NCBI GenBank assembly: GCA_030141605.1
Contig: JAQGDQ010000918.1
Coordinates: 1 to 64,000, forward strand
DNA length: 64,000 nucleotides
From: Tubiluchus corallicola
Taxonomy: Eukaryota; Priapulida; Priapulimorpha; Priapulimorphida; Tubiluchidae
Direction of reading: 5' to 3'
The notes beneath the pieces were generated by a model that worked only from the letters and a program-made list of their open reading frames with translations, was not told where the DNA came from and searched no databases. This document shows, one piece after another, positions 34,801 to 46,600 of this stretch (position 1 is the stretch's first letter; each line of letters begins with the position of its first letter). Position numbers and translations under genes: made by a program.

Positions 34801-37800
34801 AGCCTTAAATTTTTTTTTAAAAACAAAATTTCCACTCTCTCTCTACTGGCATGTTTTAAACTCATGAGGTAAGGCAGAAGCAAATTTTTTTTGTGGTCTG
34901 CCCTTCATTCAAAATATAATTTATAAAATAGCACTTATTGTCTTATTAGCTTATTAGTGGTTTAAACTAAAACCGGATCCAATCTTAGACTGGACGCAAA
35001 ACAATCTATTCTATAAAATATTGAAAAGAAACACACTATTTTTTCAAAAACGACTTACTTGAAATAATTATTACGGCACAAACACAATTTTGCGTTCTTA
35101 GAGAGCCGCTAGCGCTTGCATTTTGGAAATGTGTTGCACAAAAACAGATGCTGTACCTCTCAGTTCAGACGTGTTAGTTTTTTACGAACCATACACATTT
35201 GATAGCTCATGCGCAAACACAGCAGTAAATTTGAAATTTGAATTTTATCTTAAAATTTGCCTGGTTTTAGTAAAACACATTGAATATCTTACAGTAGCAC
35301 TGTACTTCAGTCTGTGCTTTCACAAACACATGCAACACGCTCATGGAATATTTTTGCTGTTGGAAATTATGTTAGTTTGTGATGTCTATTATTAGTCTTT
35401 TTTAATCTATTATTAATCTATTACTAAGTTTTTAATCTATTATTTAATCATCAGAACTGCTTTTGTAGTATTAATTGTGTTAAATTGTATATTTTTATCG
35501 GGCTTGAAAATGAGGTTGAAAAATCATCCTGTCTTCCTTTAACTTTTTCAGCTGATCAAGTTTATGGGGATCAGGAAATGCACAACATCACTAGGAAACA
35601 TTGTATGGATTACATGTTAAAAAATCAAGATTTCTTCTCTCAGTATGTGACGGAGGAATTCGAGTCGTACGTGGAGCGGAAGCGACTAGACCACGTGCAC
35701 GGAAATCACATTGAAATGCAGGCGCTTTCGGAGATGTATAATCGCACCCTGGAGGTTTACCAGTGTCGGAACGGTATAGGTGAGAACATTGGGTACAGTA
35801 AATTGTACATTCGCGTTATGTTACAAAACGACACGCACACAATATGAGATAAGGGTGCGCGACTCGCAAGATCAGAATTTTCCGGAAGATGATCTTGTTT
35901 TTGAGTTGTATGAAACTTTTTATTTTTCTAGAGTATAAATTGCATTTTTGAGTTAGGCGAAGTAAACTACGTGTATTTTGATTAAATGGAACATAATTTT
36001 TTATGTGAGTTAGGCAAAGTAAACTACACGTGCTTTGATTAAATGGACCATAATTTTTTATTTGAGTTAGGCGAAGTAAACTACACGTACTTTGATTAAA
36101 TGGACCATAATTTTTTATTTGAGTTAGGCGAAGTAAACTACACGTACTTTGATTAAATGGACCATAATTTTTTATGCGAGTTAGGCGAAGTAAACTACAC
36201 GTGCTTTGATTAAATGGACCATAATTTTTTATTTGAGTTAGGCGAAGTAAACTACACGTACTTTGATTAAATGGACCATAATTTTTTATTTGAGTTAGGC
36301 GAAGTAAACTACACGTACTTTGATTAAATGGACCATAATTTTTTATTTGAGTTAGGCGAAGTAAACTACACGTAGTTTGATTAAATGGACCATAATTTTT
36401 TATGTGAGTTAGGCGAAGTAAACTACACGTAGTTTGATTAAATGGACCATAATTTTTTATTTGAGTTAGGCGAAGTAAACTACACGTAGTTTGATTAAAT
36501 GGACCATAATTTTTTATGTGAGTTAGGCGAAGTAAACTACACGTAGTTTGATTAAATGGACCATAATTTTTTATTTGAGTTAGGCGAAGTAAACTACACG
36601 TAGTTTGATTAAATGGACCATAATTTTTTATGTGAGTTAGGCGAAGTAAACTACACGTAGTTTGATTAAATGGACCATAATTTTTTATTTGAGTTAGGCG
36701 AAGTAAACTACACGTAGTTTGATTAAATGGACCATAATTTTTTATGTGAGTTAGGCGAAGTAAACTACACGTAGTTTGATTAAATGGACCATAATTTTTT
36801 ATTTGAGTTAGGCGAAGTAAACTACACGTGCTTTGATTAAATGGACCATAATTTTTTATGTGAGTTGGGCGAAGTAAACTACACGTGCTTTGATTAAATG
36901 GACCATAATTTTTTATGTGAGTTAGGCGAAGTAAACTACACGTGCTTTGATTAAATGGACCATAATTTTTTATTTGAGTTACGCGAAGTAAACTACACAT
37001 ATTTCGATTAAATGTACCATAGAGTGCTCCGTCGCTAATTTATTTACCAGTAATATATAAATTTTAACTTAATTTCACGTACATTAAAATAAATTGCACT
37101 AATAATGTTAATTTTGCGAAGTAAAGTCAAGATGTGAACATTCTCTGATGTGAAGTATCACAGTATGAGTGTTCATTCAGTCCAGCGTATAATGAAGGAT
37201 TATTTCTTTACATATTCGTATTGTAGACGACTCTTTAGCGACATCTCCCAAAAACATATAGTAAGTTTAAGTCGACCCCAAAAGTTTCACCTTAAAATCG
37301 CCTCCGAAAGTCAACTTGTACATAAGTATATGCGGTATGCGATTTTGAATAACGCGAAGTTTACTGTACTTGTCTCATAATGTTATTTCATTTATCACTG
37401 ATGTCACTCAAATGAACAACTTGCCTTTTGCAGCAATTATTAGGCCATACACATTTAATGATTGTTAGACCATTCCGTTTCTGTTTTGTTTGTACCCATA
37501 AGAAGAGGTACCATATTAAAAGAGCTACCATTTAATGGTAACTAGTGGTGAGTGGTGAATTTGAACCTAATCCAATTTTTGACTTTCGAATTCAAATGAA
37601 ACCGAATTTCAAAGTTTCAAATCCGAATCGAATTCGAACTTAGTTTTAAAGATTTTCAAATGAATTTTCGAATCGCAAAGAAAATCAGACTCACAAAGAT
37701 CTTGCATATTGCTTGATTTTATTCTACTGTAATAACACTGACTGTTTGAAAATTGTGCGCGGAAATCTCAGCTAAATTGCGCTGAATCCTTGCTGTTTAA

Positions 37801-39615
37801 AATTTTTTAATCATAAAGAACGTATGTGGTTGAAATGCTGAATCATTCGAATTTACAATTTTAGGTTCGAGCCGAATTTGAATTTAAAAGACTTGTTCGA
37901 ATTGAACTCGACATTCAATGCACAGCTTTAGTTGTAAGAGTTACAATGTTGCACCATTAGGCTCACTATTCCATTAACAGTCATTTGGTACATAATCGTA
38001 CTAAAGCTGTTTTTTTATACATTTTTAGAACCTATCAAGCTCTTTCAAACTTCTCAGAAGACGGAAAATGAACCAATCAGGTTGAGTTACCACAAGAACG
38101 TTCACTACAACTCCGTGGTCGATCCGTACCGTGCGACGATAGGCGTCGGTCTGGGTCTGCCGCAGTTCAAACCGGGGGTAAGTTGATGACTAATTCATCT
38201 CACGTTGTTTTGGATATAAGCACGTGGTGCCTCCTTGTGTTTGTTTTTTGCAAATTTAGGCTGTTGAGAGACAGGTGAGCTAGGACGGGAAATAGGCCAT
38301 TAGCCTCATTTTACAGACAGGATAGGAAAGAAGTCATTCTTGTTCATACGTCGTGTCGTTTTATAACAAAATTTTGTCAGTCGAGTTCTCTTTAGCAAGT
38401 TAGTCAGATGCGGCAAAGATGTAAGTTTGATTTCTTCATATTTCATAATATTATTATACATTTTCATTATAGCAGTTAATTATCCTTTTGACATTTGTTT
38501 AGCAGAAAATGTTTTTATTTGCTTCAGATAAAACGAAGTCGAGGCACACATAATATGTTAGTCAATCAGTCAGTTAAATATGTCGTGATGTGATAGTGAT
38601 TTTGGGATAAGACGATGATTACCCATTTTGGGCAATAAAAAATCATAAATGACATCTAAAAGACTGTTGGACTTGTATTTAGTTTCTGTGTAGTTTGCTA
38701 TTTAATTTAAATTGTACAATCGTGTTTGATGTACGTAGGTGGCATGGTTCATGTGTTAAGAATAGTGTTGGTCAGTCAGGGATGTTACCACAACTAAGAT
38801 TTCGTTTCGATTTGCCGATTATTTACATTTTCGGCTGACTGTCTTTTTCGTCGAAAATTATTAAATTTTGTTCCGTAATTTTCAATAGCGTTTTTCAAAG
38901 TCTTTTAGTATTTTTCCGGCTTACCGTTTTTTCTGAGACGTAAAAAATTTCCTATTTTTTTTGCTAAAATAGTTCAAATAAAGCGTGCAATGGTAAATTT
39001 AACTTTTTGCCTACGCTTTTACGGCAATGCGGCACATCTTCGGTGCTGTCGACTGTGAGGCTTTAAGGTGTCCATCTCCAGGCAAAACCAACTGTAATAT
39101 GGAAGCGTAATTTGAATATAGTCAAGTTTAATTTATATTATATATAATATGAACATGAGTAATATAATATAATATAATGTGAGGTAATATAATTTATATA
39201 ATAAATATAATAGAATGTAATGTAATGTAACATAATGTAATATAATATAATATAGGCAGCAAATTTGTCAATTTTTTTGAAGCTTCGCGATCTTAACTGT
39301 GAACATCGTTCTACTTTTTTGGTTCTACTTTCACATCTGCCAATATAACAAAGTTTTGGGGCCTAAAAATCTGGAGCCCCTCAAAATTGGCTACACTCTC
39401 AACTGCTCGTAGGAGCAGTACACTCTGAATTCGTGTAGCAGTTGCATTGTCTCTTTAGAGTACAGTGGTTTTTTTCTAGGATTGTTAATCATTATTTTTT
39501 TTGTTATTTAAATTAATTTTTCTGTTTCAGCTTGCCGATAGAAATCTTATGAATGACGCCATCAAACGGTCCGAAGAATTTGAGATTGAACAGGTAAATT
39601 ATTATTTTTATTATT

Positions 39616-39651
<36 letters not shown>

Positions 39652-42600
39652 GATGATGATGATGTTGATGATCATCATCTTCATCATCATCATCAACATC
39701 ATACTCTCATCATCATCATCATCATTATTGTCATCATGTATAAACTATTTATTTTAAGTGGATTCAATTACAGTAATATTACTAATCGGAGTTTTTTGGA
39801 AACGTATGAGCGTAAATTTATTAGCGGACATTTTTGCAGCAATAGCGCTATCTTGACTCGCTAGTTATTGCAAGGAACTACAGCATGAAGATTACCGGTA
39901 TTGCTTGCACTACAGGCATGGCGGCATAAACAACTGAGTGACCCTTTGATAAATTTAGACTATTCAGGTGTAAATTCTTTCTTACCTGCTCTATTTTTTT
40001 CATAGGTATTGTCATCAGATCATTATCATCAGCATCATCGTCTTCATCTTCATTTTAGTGTTTCTTGGTCGAAGTGCCTTTCGTGTGCTTATAATCTTTA
40101 TCCCATTCAGTTCTTTCATAGTGACATATCATAGTATGTATTTGTCGGTGATGCGAATGTAACAAAAAGGCGCCGTTGCCAATCTTAGTAGATTCACCGA
40201 GCCGCGCGTAACTTTGAAAGTTTAACAAAATTTGAGTATCGGATGTAATTATTATTTAATCTAAGCTTTGATTTATAGGTTTTACATGTCAAATGTAGAC
40301 CTGCGTTTACTCAAATGTAGATTTAGGTAATTCATATATGTCTTGGTAGCTCAAATGTAGACTTAGGTAGTTCAAATGTGTTAACAATGATTTTCAAGAA
40401 ATCTTAAGTGTTTTTGGTAAGTCAAATGTAGACACATGTCAAGTCAATTGTGACACTGGTATCTGAAATGTGGATAGGTGGTAAAGTTTAAGGATGTTAA
40501 ATTTAATCTTGTTTAATTTCAATTTAATAATTGCTCCTAAGTTAAAATAACAACGTTATAGGCCTACTAATAGATGCACTATCTTTGGTTTATCTTTTTC
40601 TAATTTGCACTTAAATAACTTAATTACCGATTTATTCAAAGTAATGCATCTACATTTGACTTACCTAAGTCACGTTTGAGTTACCAAAACACATTCGAAA
40701 TTCCTATTTCTGCATTTGACTTACCTAAGTCACATTTGAACTTGCCTGTGTCTACATTTGACTTGTAAAACCTATAAAATAAGGTATCGTAGTTTTCATA
40801 TTTTACAGCATTCTTTATTCTGAAATAATGTTTACACAATCGTCCGGTTTTGCTTTTAAACGACTGTGGTAAGCATTATAAATGTGTATTTTAGACCATG
40901 TTGGAGGACAAAGTGCGGGCGACTGATTGGGAGGCGACGAACGAGGCCATTGAAGAGCAGGTGGCACGCGAGTCGTACCTCCAGTGGCTGCGGGAGAACG
41001 AGAAGCGCGGCAGTTGTGATTCGTCCGTCAGCGTAAGATGCTTTTTTGTTTTCGTATTGATGTTAATTCATTTGTTGTTTTTTACCGAATCTTTCGTTTT
41101 GTTTAGAAATTGACTTCTGGCATGTTGGGTTTGTTAGTGTTACTCAGTGATGAGTCATTTTGAAATTTTCTAATTCCATTGAAATCTTGCTCTTGTAATT
41201 CGACACCACGATTAATCTTTTGTGACGATTTTTAGTGTTTTAGCCCCGTTTTTCAATGATTGCAATGAAATATGGCGTATAATGTTGTTTTGGATATAAG
41301 TTCGTCTCATAATTACTTTGCATTTGATTAACTTGACTTGTGAATATTACATCGTTTGTTTTCTTGCTCATCTCTCTTTCATAATTTTTTCATCTCATTC
41401 CCTCCCTTTTTAGGCTTGTTATAACATTGAAATGGCTTAAATTTCCCTCTAATCTTACTGTACGTATTTGCTTCTGAATGACCTTTTACATTAATAGTGT
41501 TCTTGTTTTCTGTATTTAAGCTGTGTAAGACAGGTCTACCTTGAACATTGAGACCTGCGGGCTAGCCAGGCTAATTGTTCGGCTGTGTTTTAGTATAGTG
41601 GTATTTTAGTATTGATAATAATTATGTTATTTGATTCTGTGACTGTACCTGCTAGTATAGTTATTATAATATGATGCCTCGTGATTTGTTAAAGATTGTG
41701 TTGTTTGATTCTTTGATTGTAAAAGCTTACAGGCTTAATAATTGTGGGCAAGCTTTAATTCGGTTCTTGCTCTCCCCCTATTTCCTTGCCCACAAGCATA
41801 TACTTTGTTTTGGATATAAGCACGTGGTGCCTCCTTGTGTTTGTTTTTTGCAAATTTAGGCTGTTGATAGACAGGTGAGCTAGGACAGGAAATTGGCCTG
41901 ATTTTGCAAACAGGTTAGGAAAGAAGTCATTCTTGTTCAGTACGTCGTGTCGTTTTATAACAAAATTTTGTCAGTCAGTCAGTCAAATATGTCATGATGT
42001 GATAGTGATTTTGGGATGAGACGATGATTGCCCATTTTGGACAATAAAAAAACAATATATTACATCTAAAAGACTGTTGGACTTGTATTTAGCGCATGTC
42101 TCGCACACAATGGTTTCACAATTTACATCACTGTCTGCTGTTTTCGTAAATGTTTTTACAGACACCACTTTGTCGTTAACTATTCTATGACTACATCACT
42201 ACATGCGCCACCTATCAACAAATTTGGAGCCCAGAGTTTGTGTGCATGGTGGAAGATGAGAAAAATGAAGAAAAAATGCAAAGATTGCGTTTATTTGTGC
42301 TAAGATACTGCCTTTGCTCTCAATTGATTGAAGTACATAAGTCACCCATCCAGATTGGAGGAGAACCGTCTCCCTGCAAAAGAACATTTTTTAGCTCTTT
42401 GACGGGAGAACGCATCACTGAAGCAGAATACGAAATGGCTTGCACCGCTTGGCGCGAGTTTGAATGTCGTAATCTGCTTTAGTACTACCTCCGCGATACG
42501 TGGAGTTGGATTGCAGACTTTTGGCGGACGTGTTTTCGGACTACCGCAAGATGTGCTCTCAACATTTTGCTCTAGATCCAGTCCATTACGTCACCTTACC

Positions 42601-45600
42601 GGCATTGACATGGGATGCTGCATTCAAGTCGTGCGGCATTCAAGTCGATGCCATTTCGGATCTGGACATGCTCCGCAACTTCGAAAACGGCATTAGAGGC
42701 GGAAGTGTCTTTGTGAACGTCCACAAAGTGTCGGGTCGGCTAACTGTCCCGAAATGGGCCACTCCTTCGAATAAACCGCTTGTAATTGCAATTAATTTGA
42801 TAAATCTATTCTAAATTCTAATTCATTCTAATGCATAAAATGGGTACATGGTCATGGATAAAATCTTCGAGTTCATGATGTTTTGTACGGAAACATGGAA
42901 ACTTACAACAGCACTAATCACTAAGCTTTGTCCTTTCAGACACAGACAGCTAGCGCTACTTGCAGTTCAGCTACAGCAGCAGAGACAGCTGGGGACATCT
43001 GGTGGGAGGCGGAGTCCCGTCCGTCTCGCTCGTCACCACGTGGTCACAGTCAGCCGAACTCACCAAATCGTCCGGAGACAAGCGACGACATGGAACTAGG
43101 TACGTATTTTAATTACTCAATTCATTGAAAGCAACACTATCTGTTTGTTTCTGTCTCACCTCTTGAGCTCAGAACATGTCAGCAAGGAGGGAGGAAATTT
43201 TTTTTAAAGCTTTGTGAATGTTTAAAGAGTCGGATTATAAAACTACACGTTTATTGAACATCAAACACAATAAATATAACAGATAGTGATGCCAAGCCCC
43301 CTGATCTAGCCTGCTCTCCTTCAGCTCCCAGACTCAATCCCCTGAGCTGCACGCATCACAAGGCTTATATCTCGTGCGCCGAGCATCGACGCATCGACGC
43401 CTACGCTTCGGTTTTGAATCACTTGCTCAGGTGACACCACTCCTTAACTGGCTTCATACCAGCATTCATCAACATAATTATCTATCATAATCTAACACTT
43501 TTAACATAACGCTTTCAAAACAGTGAGTGTCATGCTAAACGGCAACCCTGGCTAAGTGTTAGCCGAAGAAAAACATGGCCGCAGCCTGCGTTCCCCGAAA
43601 GAAGGAAATAATAATTATTGCGGTTTACAGTTTAAATTAAAAAAATACGCTTGTCTATGACTGCGCAAGTGAGGTGACATTCTCCTTTCATTCATCTTCA
43701 AATTTTCTCATTCATCCTTAATTTTTCTCATTCATCCTTAATTTTTCTCATTCATCCTCAAATTTTCTCATTCATCCTTAATTTTTCTCATTCATCCTCA
43801 AATTTTCTCATTCATCCTTAAATTTTCTCATTCATCTCCAATTTTTCTCATTCATCCCCAAATGTTCTCAATCATCCTCAAATTTTCTCATTCATCCTTA
43901 AATTTTCTCATTCATCCTCAAATTTTCTCATTCATCCTCAAATTTTCTCATTCATCCTCAAATTTTCTCGTTCATCCTTAAATTTTCTCATTCATCCTCA
44001 AATTTTCTCATTCATCCTTAAATTTTCTCATTCATCTCCAATTTTTCTCATTCATCCCCAAATGTTCTCAATCATCCTCAAATTTTCTCATTCATCCTTA
44101 AATTTTCTCATTCATCCTCAAATTTTCTCGTTCATCCTTAAATTTTCTCATTCATCCTCAAATTTTCTCGTTCATCCTTAAATTTTCTCATTCATCCTCA
44201 AATTTTCTCGTTCATCCTTAAATTTTCTCATTCATCCTCAAATTTTCTCATTCATCCTCGAATTTTTAATAACCAATTGCAGAAATGTTAAAACAAGACA
44301 TCGAGCAGTTACCATTTACGTTGTCATAATGAGTGCTAGAGAAAACAGTGTCCTAGCTAATAGAGCAGCAACGGGTAGCAACACGACACAATGGCACTTT
44401 TCAACAATTTCTAACTCTTTAGTCAATCTGTTTGATGAAAGTCGAATCTTTTTTGTTATTTTTTTTAACGACCTGTTCCTGGAAGAATTTTCTGGAGTTT
44501 ATTATTTATCTGACCCCCCGTGTTTTTGAAATTAGCGTGCATTTACACAACTCATTTGTCGGGGTTGATTAGTTGAATCACGGATCAAATTTGCCTCAAA
44601 TCTAATAATTACATCACATTCTCGTCGCGCGATTGCGTCTTTACGTTTTTTTGTGAGGATGTCACATCATGTCTGTTGTTAAAATTATTTCGAAAAACAG
44701 TCATAGATTTTTTCTGGTAAAAAAGTCTTGAAGAAAAACATTTTCTTGCACTTTAATTTCAAACACTAAATTAAAATGTATAAGCAATACGTTAAAAATT
44801 ATTTGGTGAATGTTACATTGCCTTTTTACACTCGCTCCCCCTAATTTTAGAATCTTGAGAGATCACGTGATTGGTGCATTTTTTCAGGTGCCTGTGCTGC
44901 TGGTCCATCTCAGAGTGACATCATGACGTCGGTGGCAGAGGAGGCATGCGCTCGTACGCGCTCTCCACCACCTCTGTATAGTACTGTAGCTAGCCAAGCC
45001 AATCTAGTGAATACGTTACCAGCATCGGTTTATGGTAAGTTTGACATAGTACAGTAAACTTCGCATTAGTCAAATTTTTGCCTCACTCAAAGAAATTCAG
45101 GGGAACAGATGAAAGCTTTTGTTTTTCTCAGAAAAACCATCGCTTAACTCAGAATTTCGCCAAACTTAAATGAAAAATCACGGTTCGTTTAATCAAAATA
45201 CGTGTAGTTTATTTCACTTAACTCAAAAATACAATTTACGCTCTAGAAAAATAAAAAGTTTCGTACAATTCGAAAACATTATCGTCTTCCGGGAAAATTC
45301 TGATGTCTTAGAAGTTGTCCCCCCTCCGATTATTTTCTTCGGGATTCTTCTTTGCGCGTTGTGTACGTGTCCTTTTGTAATGTAAAAAATTGTGTTTCAC
45401 TACATAACTTGTTATTCTTTATGTAACTGTCATCAAATCTCGTCGTTCATGTATAGAAGGGTTGACTTTCTGCCTTCTATTTAGCGATGATGGAATAGAA
45501 AAATAGTAAGATTAGGGATAGGAAGAAGGAAGAGAGGAGAGGATGAGTGAATGAAAGAATGGTTAGGGTTAGTAGACTTGATTGAATGGAAAAAAGTAAG

Positions 45601-45920
45601 ATTAGGGATAGGAAGAAGGAAAAGAGGAGAAGAAACGACCACAGTGTATGTTTAATTTAGAGCTGTATTAAAATAGCATTATAATTGATTGGAGGCCATA
45701 TATTGCGACTGTATGAGATATGGAACCATTAAAATTGCATTATAAGTATGAATCAAAAATGGTCCTTTTCAAGGCTGAACTTTGTTTTGTTTCAGGTTTT
45801 GCAAACACCGATTGGGAGGAACAGTCCATACTTGCTCAGGTTATTGCCGAATCCCAGCGTGAATATCTAGACAATTTGCGGAAGAGCGTAGCTAATGCGG
45901 ACGAGCCGGGAGCCAGTTAA
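31812..45920 (+). CDS. OTUD5: OTU-domain deubiquitinase, OTUD5/DUBA orthologue (complete, 9 exons)
   Basis: Exons 31812-32258, 34309-34402, 35552-35779, 38029-38177, 39531-39593, 40895-41032, 42940-43099, 44888-45034 and 45796-45920 total 1551 nt = 516 codons plus stop, with phase kept throughout. The protein starts MTILPKKK as vertebrate OTUD5 does. A low-complexity, basic N-terminal region ends in GYNSGDEY, matching the region of the activating CK2 phosphosite (Ser177 in human). The OTU core has DGACLFRAV (Asp and nucleophile Cys, across exons 2-3), DQVYGD, the HGNHIEMQA segment and NVHYNSV (catalytic His, exon 4). [19 protein letters not shown] (exon 6) and [10 protein letters not shown] (exon 7) are family-specific. 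The last exon holds a UIM-like helix, [19 protein letters not shown]5 cleaves ubiquitin chains (K63, and K48 on chromatin regulators) and dampens innate signalling. An alternative exon-1 donor, ggtaaattg (32274), would break phase with exon 2. Introns are packed with repeats. Confidence 0.96.
32278..33127. mobile_element. Long-TIR DNA transposon, ~850 bp, in OTUD5 intron 1
   Basis: The left end (ttgtgtgtttgcaagcc ... gtccacaagt-like) and right end are inverted over about 115 bp. Shared blocks are tttgcaarccwaaaccrtcc, ggtcaaatgtca, taaatatattgg and ggcatcaaattatca. The right arm has an extra insertion of about 60 bp. An internal part recurs inverted at 53745-54165 and briefly at 62108-62180. 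It starts about 20 bp after the exon-1 donor. Confidence 0.7.
33405..34245. repeat. Minisatellite, 37-bp unit, ~22 copies, in OTUD5 intron 1
   Basis: Unit gtgtgatggtattctaca followed by gtctaaataagttctgtgc. It ends about 60 bp before the acceptor of exon 2. Confidence 0.96.
34403..35551. other. OTUD5 intron 2
   Basis: No coding or repeat element recognised. The open frame at 35123-35395 has no family signature. Confidence 0.5.
35796..37366. mobile_element. pogo/Tigger-like element expanded by an internal minisatellite
   Basis: TA flanks both ends (35794-35795, 37367-37368). The inverted termini are CAGTAAATTGTACATTCGCG and, at the right, the complement CAGTAAACTTCGCG. Related copies are at 45052-45390 and 46410-46600. 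The element occupies most of OTUD5 intron 3 and starts 16 bp after the donor. Confidence 0.75.
35945..37005. repeat. 57-bp minisatellite inside the pogo-like element, ~18 copies
   Basis: Unit: gagttaggcgaagtaaacta, cacgtactttgattaaatgg, then accataattttttattt. The period is divisible by 3, so the minus strand stays open for 394 codons as a 19-residue repeat. This is an artefact, not a gene. A single unit of the same sequence is found in the related element at 45170-45240. Confidence 0.95.
37548..37932. mobile_element. Diverged hAT MITE, second copy
   Basis: Aligns with 16875-17287: tggtgagtggtgaatt at the left, ttcgaattcaaatgaaacc inside, cattcaatgcacagc at the right. Ends are degraded and no TSD is visible. 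Confidence 0.6.
38207..38690. repeat. Dispersed intronic repeat in OTUD5 intron 4
   Basis: From gttttggatataagcacgtg to agactgttggacttgtattt. A near-identical copy at 41803-42093 in intron 6 lacks an internal stretch. The ends suggest a mobile element, possibly LTR-derived, but no terminal repeats were confirmed. Confidence 0.65.
39080..39260. repeat. Degenerate taatataatataatg tract
   Basis: AT-rich simple repeats of aatataat and aatgtaatg within OTUD5 intron 4. Confidence 0.8.
39598..39735. repeat. (TTG)n-(ATG)n-(ATC)n microsatellite
   Basis: Triplet tract beginning a few bases after the donor of OTUD5 exon 5. The GATGAT and CATCAT halves are complementary and could pair. Confidence 0.95.
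40143..40862. mobile_element. ~550-bp MITE family, copy interrupted by a nested insertion
   Basis: 40143-40275 and 40775-40862 are contiguous in the other copies (ctaagctttgttttaaaataag at 16337). The left end is truncated. The right end is cgtccggttttgcttttaaa. Confidence 0.75.
40276..40774. mobile_element. Nested palindromic TA-target element, 499 bp
   Basis: Termini TAGGTTTTACATGTCAAATG and its inverted counterpart (catttgacttgtaaaaccta), flanked by TA on both sides. The uninterrupted MITE copy shows the empty site. The interior carries repeats of tcaaatgtagacttaggta in direct and inverted order. Tc1/mariner-type targeting is inferred from the TA duplication. Confidence 0.8.
41803..42093. 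repeat. Dispersed intronic repeat in OTUD5 intron 6
   Basis: Second copy of 38207-38690: gttttggatataagcacgtg, acgtcgtgtcgttttataac, aagactgttggacttgtatt. Confidence 0.65.
42240..42800 (+). pseudogene. Broken Polinton/Maverick-like protein-primed DNA polymerase B fragment
   Basis: Two frames carry signatures of the viral/organellar family-B polymerase of Polintons: a palm-proximal part with [13 protein letters not shown] followed, in another frame, by [23 protein letters not shown] and GIRGG. An in-frame TAG near 42481 and a frameshift near 42500 separate them, so the fragment cannot encode a working enzyme. No terminal repeats, integrase, capsid or protease genes are seen. It lies in OTUD5 intron 6, close to the acceptor of exon 7. 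Similar genes occur in adintoviruses, so the source may be a Polinton or a related virus-like element. Confidence 0.75.
43225..43540 (-). mobile_element. Probable solo LTR in OTUD5 intron 7
   Basis: On the minus strand it has a TATA-like agatataagcc, then aggggattgag, ggcttggcatcactatctg and a polyadenylation signal, aataaacgtgtag, in the order expected of an LTR. The 3' half is similar to 25843-26122. The element edges and TSD are not resolved. Confidence 0.5.
43680..44266. repeat. Minisatellite, 20-bp unit, ~29 copies
   Basis: Unit ttctcattcatcctcaaatt with tta/tct/ccc variants. Parts of the array are internally duplicated (43830-43900 is repeated at 44030-44100). Confidence 0.97.
45052..45390. 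mobile_element. pogo/Tigger-like element fragment in OTUD5 intron 8
   Basis: TA then CAGTAAACTTCGCATTAG at the left end. It is homologous in reverse to the flanks of 35796-37366 (tagaaaaataaaaagttt, cttccgggaaaattctga). The right terminus is lost. It starts 18 bp after the exon-8 donor. Confidence 0.65.
45490..45640. repeat. ~50-bp direct repeat pair
   Basis: Two copies of agtaagattagggataggaa followed by gaaggaa(g/a)agaggaga, about 90 bp apart. Confidence 0.8.
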
Positions 45921-46409
45921 TACCCCGTAACCGTACCGTGATTATTTACCCCCTAGTCTTTGGTAGCGATTCATTAACTACGAAATGAGCAAAGTGTACA
46001 ATCTTGGTTAAATTGAAAATGTACATCTTGATAGAAACTGTCGATTTTTGATTTTTTCTTTTTGAAATCTATGTTTGTGTAAGTATGTCGTTATTGTTTG
46101 TGTATGGCATGTCAGCGGTGCCATTTGGAAGCAGAATTTGTGTGCAGTCAAAGATTTCTGCTCTTGCTATATGTGATATGACATCAAACATTGAGTAATG
46201 CAAAATAGAGTATGTAAGCCTTGAAATTTATTACATATTTATGTATTTTGAAAGTTTTACATAGAAATTTAGCTGTCAAAAGATTTTATTTTATTTTTCT
46301 TGTTTGATATGAATTTTGTTCATATTTTGTTATGGGCAGTAAGTTGTTTATAATGGTGACCATGACAATAACATAAATTTATGTGTTTTTAGCGTCCAGG
46401 TTAATAATA
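45921..46409 (+). other. Probable 3' UTR and flank of OTUD5
   Basis: T-rich non-coding sequence after the stop codon. The first AATAAA found is near 46463, inside the following transposon fragment, so the true cleavage site is uncertain. Confidence 0.35.
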
Positions 46410-46600
46410 CAGTAAACTCCACGTAATTCAAAATCGCATAACTCAAATTTTCGTCTAACTTAAATAAAAAATTATAGTTCCTTTATTCAAAACACATAAT
46501 TAATTAAACAATTAATCATTTAGTCAAAGATACAATTTATACTTGTATTGTTTAACTACTGATAAGTATATACGTGTCATTCAGTTTGCCTCTGGAAGAT
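46410..46600. mobile_element. pogo/Tigger-like terminal fragment
   Basis: CAGTAAACTCCACGTAATTC preceded by TA, then the family pattern aaaatcgcataactcaaatt. Truncated on the right. Confidence 0.6.

Noticed and set aside
35816-37000. 394-codon minus-strand reading frame with a 19-residue repeat
   Set aside because: It is an in-frame translation of a 57-bp minisatellite inside a transposon in an OTUD5 intron. No start context, no splice signals and no non-repeat coding part.
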